The notes under the pieces were generated by a model. The model was not told the DNA's origin, did no database searches, and saw only the letters and a program-made list of their open reading frames with translations. A DNA stretch of 5,792 nt from Myxococcota bacterium (GTDB lineage Bacteria; Myxococcota; Polyangia; GCA-2747355; JAKLHH01), in NCBI GenBank assembly GCA_022710245.1, contig JAKLHH010000550.1:1-5792 (forward strand), read 5' to 3'. Below are positions 5,021 through 5,792 of this stretch, piece by piece. The position numbers and the translations under genes were made by a program. The stretch's first letter is position 1, and the number at the start of each line of letters is the position of its first letter.

Positions 5021-5792
5021 CGGCTCGACCAGGCAGAGGGCAGCGGCGCCGCCGCGGGCGTCAGCCCCGAGGACGAGGCAGGGGAGCTCGCCGGCCGCGA
5101 GCGCCGCCCACGCCTCGAGGAGCGGCGCGGCCGCCTGCGCGTCGCCGAGGACCAGCCCGCCCCCGCTGCCGTCCGCCCGGCGCCGCAGCGCCCCGGCCGC
5201 CAGCCCCGACCGCTCCAGCGCCGCGGCGACGGCCCGCTCCACCGCGTGCTCGCCGTGCGCCTGGCCCGCGCCGGCCACCCTGGCCACGGCGCCCTCGCGG
5301 GCGTGGTCGAGCACGGCGAGGGCCGCGGCCTCCGCGAGCACTTCGCCCTGCTCGCGTCCTCCCGACGCTCCGCGAGGAGGGGTGAGGTCGCCCTGCTCGC
5401 GTCCTCCCGACGCTCCGCGATGAAGGGCGAGGTCGCCCTCCCGCGCGAGGAGCAGCGTCGGGCTCAGCACGTCCACCGCGCCCGCGAGCATCCAGTCACA
5501 GGCCCCCGCGGCGAGGCTGCTCGACGCCTCGATCAGCGCGGCGACGCCGGAGCAGCGGCCGCTGGCGAGGGTGAGCGTGGGGCCCTTCAGCGCGAGCGCC
5601 ATGGAGGCCTCGGCGGTGGCGGCGCTGGGGAGCGTGTAGGCGAAGATCGAGGGGCTCGGTCCGGCCGGACCGCGCGCGCCTCGCCAGTAGAGCTCGTTCG
5701 AGAGGTGGCTCCCGCACGCCGTGCCGAGCGCGATGCCTGCCCGCTCGCTGTCCGCGGGGAGCGGGGCCGCGGCCTCGCAGGCGACCGCCACG
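5018..5792 (-). CDS. Degenerate beta-ketoacyl synthase-like protein (chain-length-factor-like), 5' end outside window
   Basis: The last 257 residues are visible; the frame is open to the right edge, so the start is missing. The thiolase-fold N-terminal half is recognisable: [14 protein letters not shown] (about 20-33), [22 protein letters not shown] (50-71, given for location), [18 protein letters not shown] (73-90), [12 protein letters not shown] (100-111) and a degenerate FVLGEGAA-like strand [13 protein letters not shown] (150-162). In active synthases the pattern GPnLTvstACaSG puts the nucleophilic Cys where this protein has R79; C80 is one residue off. The HGTGT and lysine/GH histidine motifs are not found in the C-terminal half, which ends with [16 protein letters not shown], a weak echo of the usual FGFGG strand. 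It is therefore probably non-condensing, like chain-length factors of type II PKS or aryl-polyene systems. Residues 119-148 are two 15-residue repeats. Its stop overlaps the protease start. Fold call good, role inferred. Confidence 0.75.
   Translation of the reverse strand, partial: VAVACEAAAPLPADSERAGIALGTACGSHLSNELYWRGARGPAGPSPSIFAYTLPSAATAEASMALALKGPTLTLASGRCSGVAALIEASSSLAAGACDWMLAGAVDVLSPTLLLAREGDLALHRGASGGREQGDLTPPRGASGGREQGEVLAEAAALAVLDHAREGAVARVAGAGQAHGEHAVERAVAAALERSGLAAGALRRRADGSGGGLVLGDAQAAAPLLEAWAALAAGELPCLVLGADARGGAAALCLVEP
5343..5432 (-). repeat. 45-bp in-frame tandem repeat with internal palindrome, two units
   Basis: Unit 1 (5343-5387) and unit 2 (5388-5432) match at 42 of 45 positions, the first 33 bases being identical. 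The first seven bases of a third unit follow (5433-5439). The period is exactly 15 codons, giving [15 protein letters not shown] and then [15 protein letters not shown] in the synthase-like protein. Each unit holds the inverted repeat GCGTC-CTCCC-GACGC (5354-5368 and 5399-5413). In unit 1, an outer ctcgcg/cgcgag pair (5351-5356 and 5371-5376) also flanks it; in unit 2 the last base differs. It lies in a loop before the strand corresponding to FVLGEGAA of ketoacyl synthases. Confidence 0.85.

Noticed and set aside
4038..5423. 461-residue plus-strand open frame
   Set aside because: It runs antisense to the CPBP protease and synthase-like genes. Its translation is charged and then Ala/Arg/Pro/Ser-rich with no recognisable family, while the minus strand carries clear motifs. 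Long antisense frames are expected at this GC content.
5343..5432. Frameshift or assembly artefact in the synthase-like gene
   Set aside because: The repeat length is an exact multiple of three and the frame with family motifs continues on both sides. An assembly duplication cannot be fully excluded, but the three differences between units argue against it.

Overview
The window is very GC-rich (well above 70% by eye, third codon positions almost always G or C) and gene-dense. The base composition and the gene families (an aryl-polyene-type ACP with a LolA-like partner, a CPBP protease and a degenerate ketoacyl synthase beside housekeeping genes) suggest a Gram-negative bacterium, most likely a myxobacterium-like deltaproteobacterium. 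LolA implies an outer membrane. The taxonomic call is inference, since there is no rRNA or other marker. I support seven protein-coding genes. All are on the minus strand except one, a polysaccharide deacetylase.

Layout, left to right. Positions 1-99 hold no gene, only an AT-rich imperfect hairpin (15-40). Next, reading leftward, is a two-gene unit: an acyl carrier protein (1028-750) followed 8 bp later by a secreted LolA-family carrier (741-100). A 133-bp divergent spacer with one AT-rich patch separates the ACP from the plus-strand membrane-anchored CE4 deacetylase (1162-1965). The deacetylase converges, with an 18-bp gap, on birA (2979-1984, GTG start). A perfect 26-bp palindrome lies in the last part of the deacetylase gene. 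Upstream of birA is a 153-bp leader and then nadC (3999-3133). Upstream of nadC is a 158-bp spacer with an imperfect tandem repeat, then a CPBP-family intramembrane protease (5018-4158). The stop codon of a ketoacyl-synthase-like gene overlaps the protease start (TGATG). That synthase gene runs off the right edge (5792).

How the genes fit together. nadC and birA are cofactor housekeeping genes (NAD and biotin). Around them lie pieces of a lipid or polyketide-like pathway: ACP plus LolA on the left, and a synthase-like protein lacking the canonical active-site residues, coupled to a membrane protease, on the right. The ACP is of the type found in aryl-polyene clusters, where ACPs, LolA-like proteins and ketoacyl-synthase/chain-length-factor proteins occur together. 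The left and right parts could therefore belong to one pathway split by housekeeping genes, or be unrelated; this window cannot decide. The least ordinary feature is a 45-bp tandem repeat, containing a small palindrome, placed exactly in frame inside the synthase-like gene.
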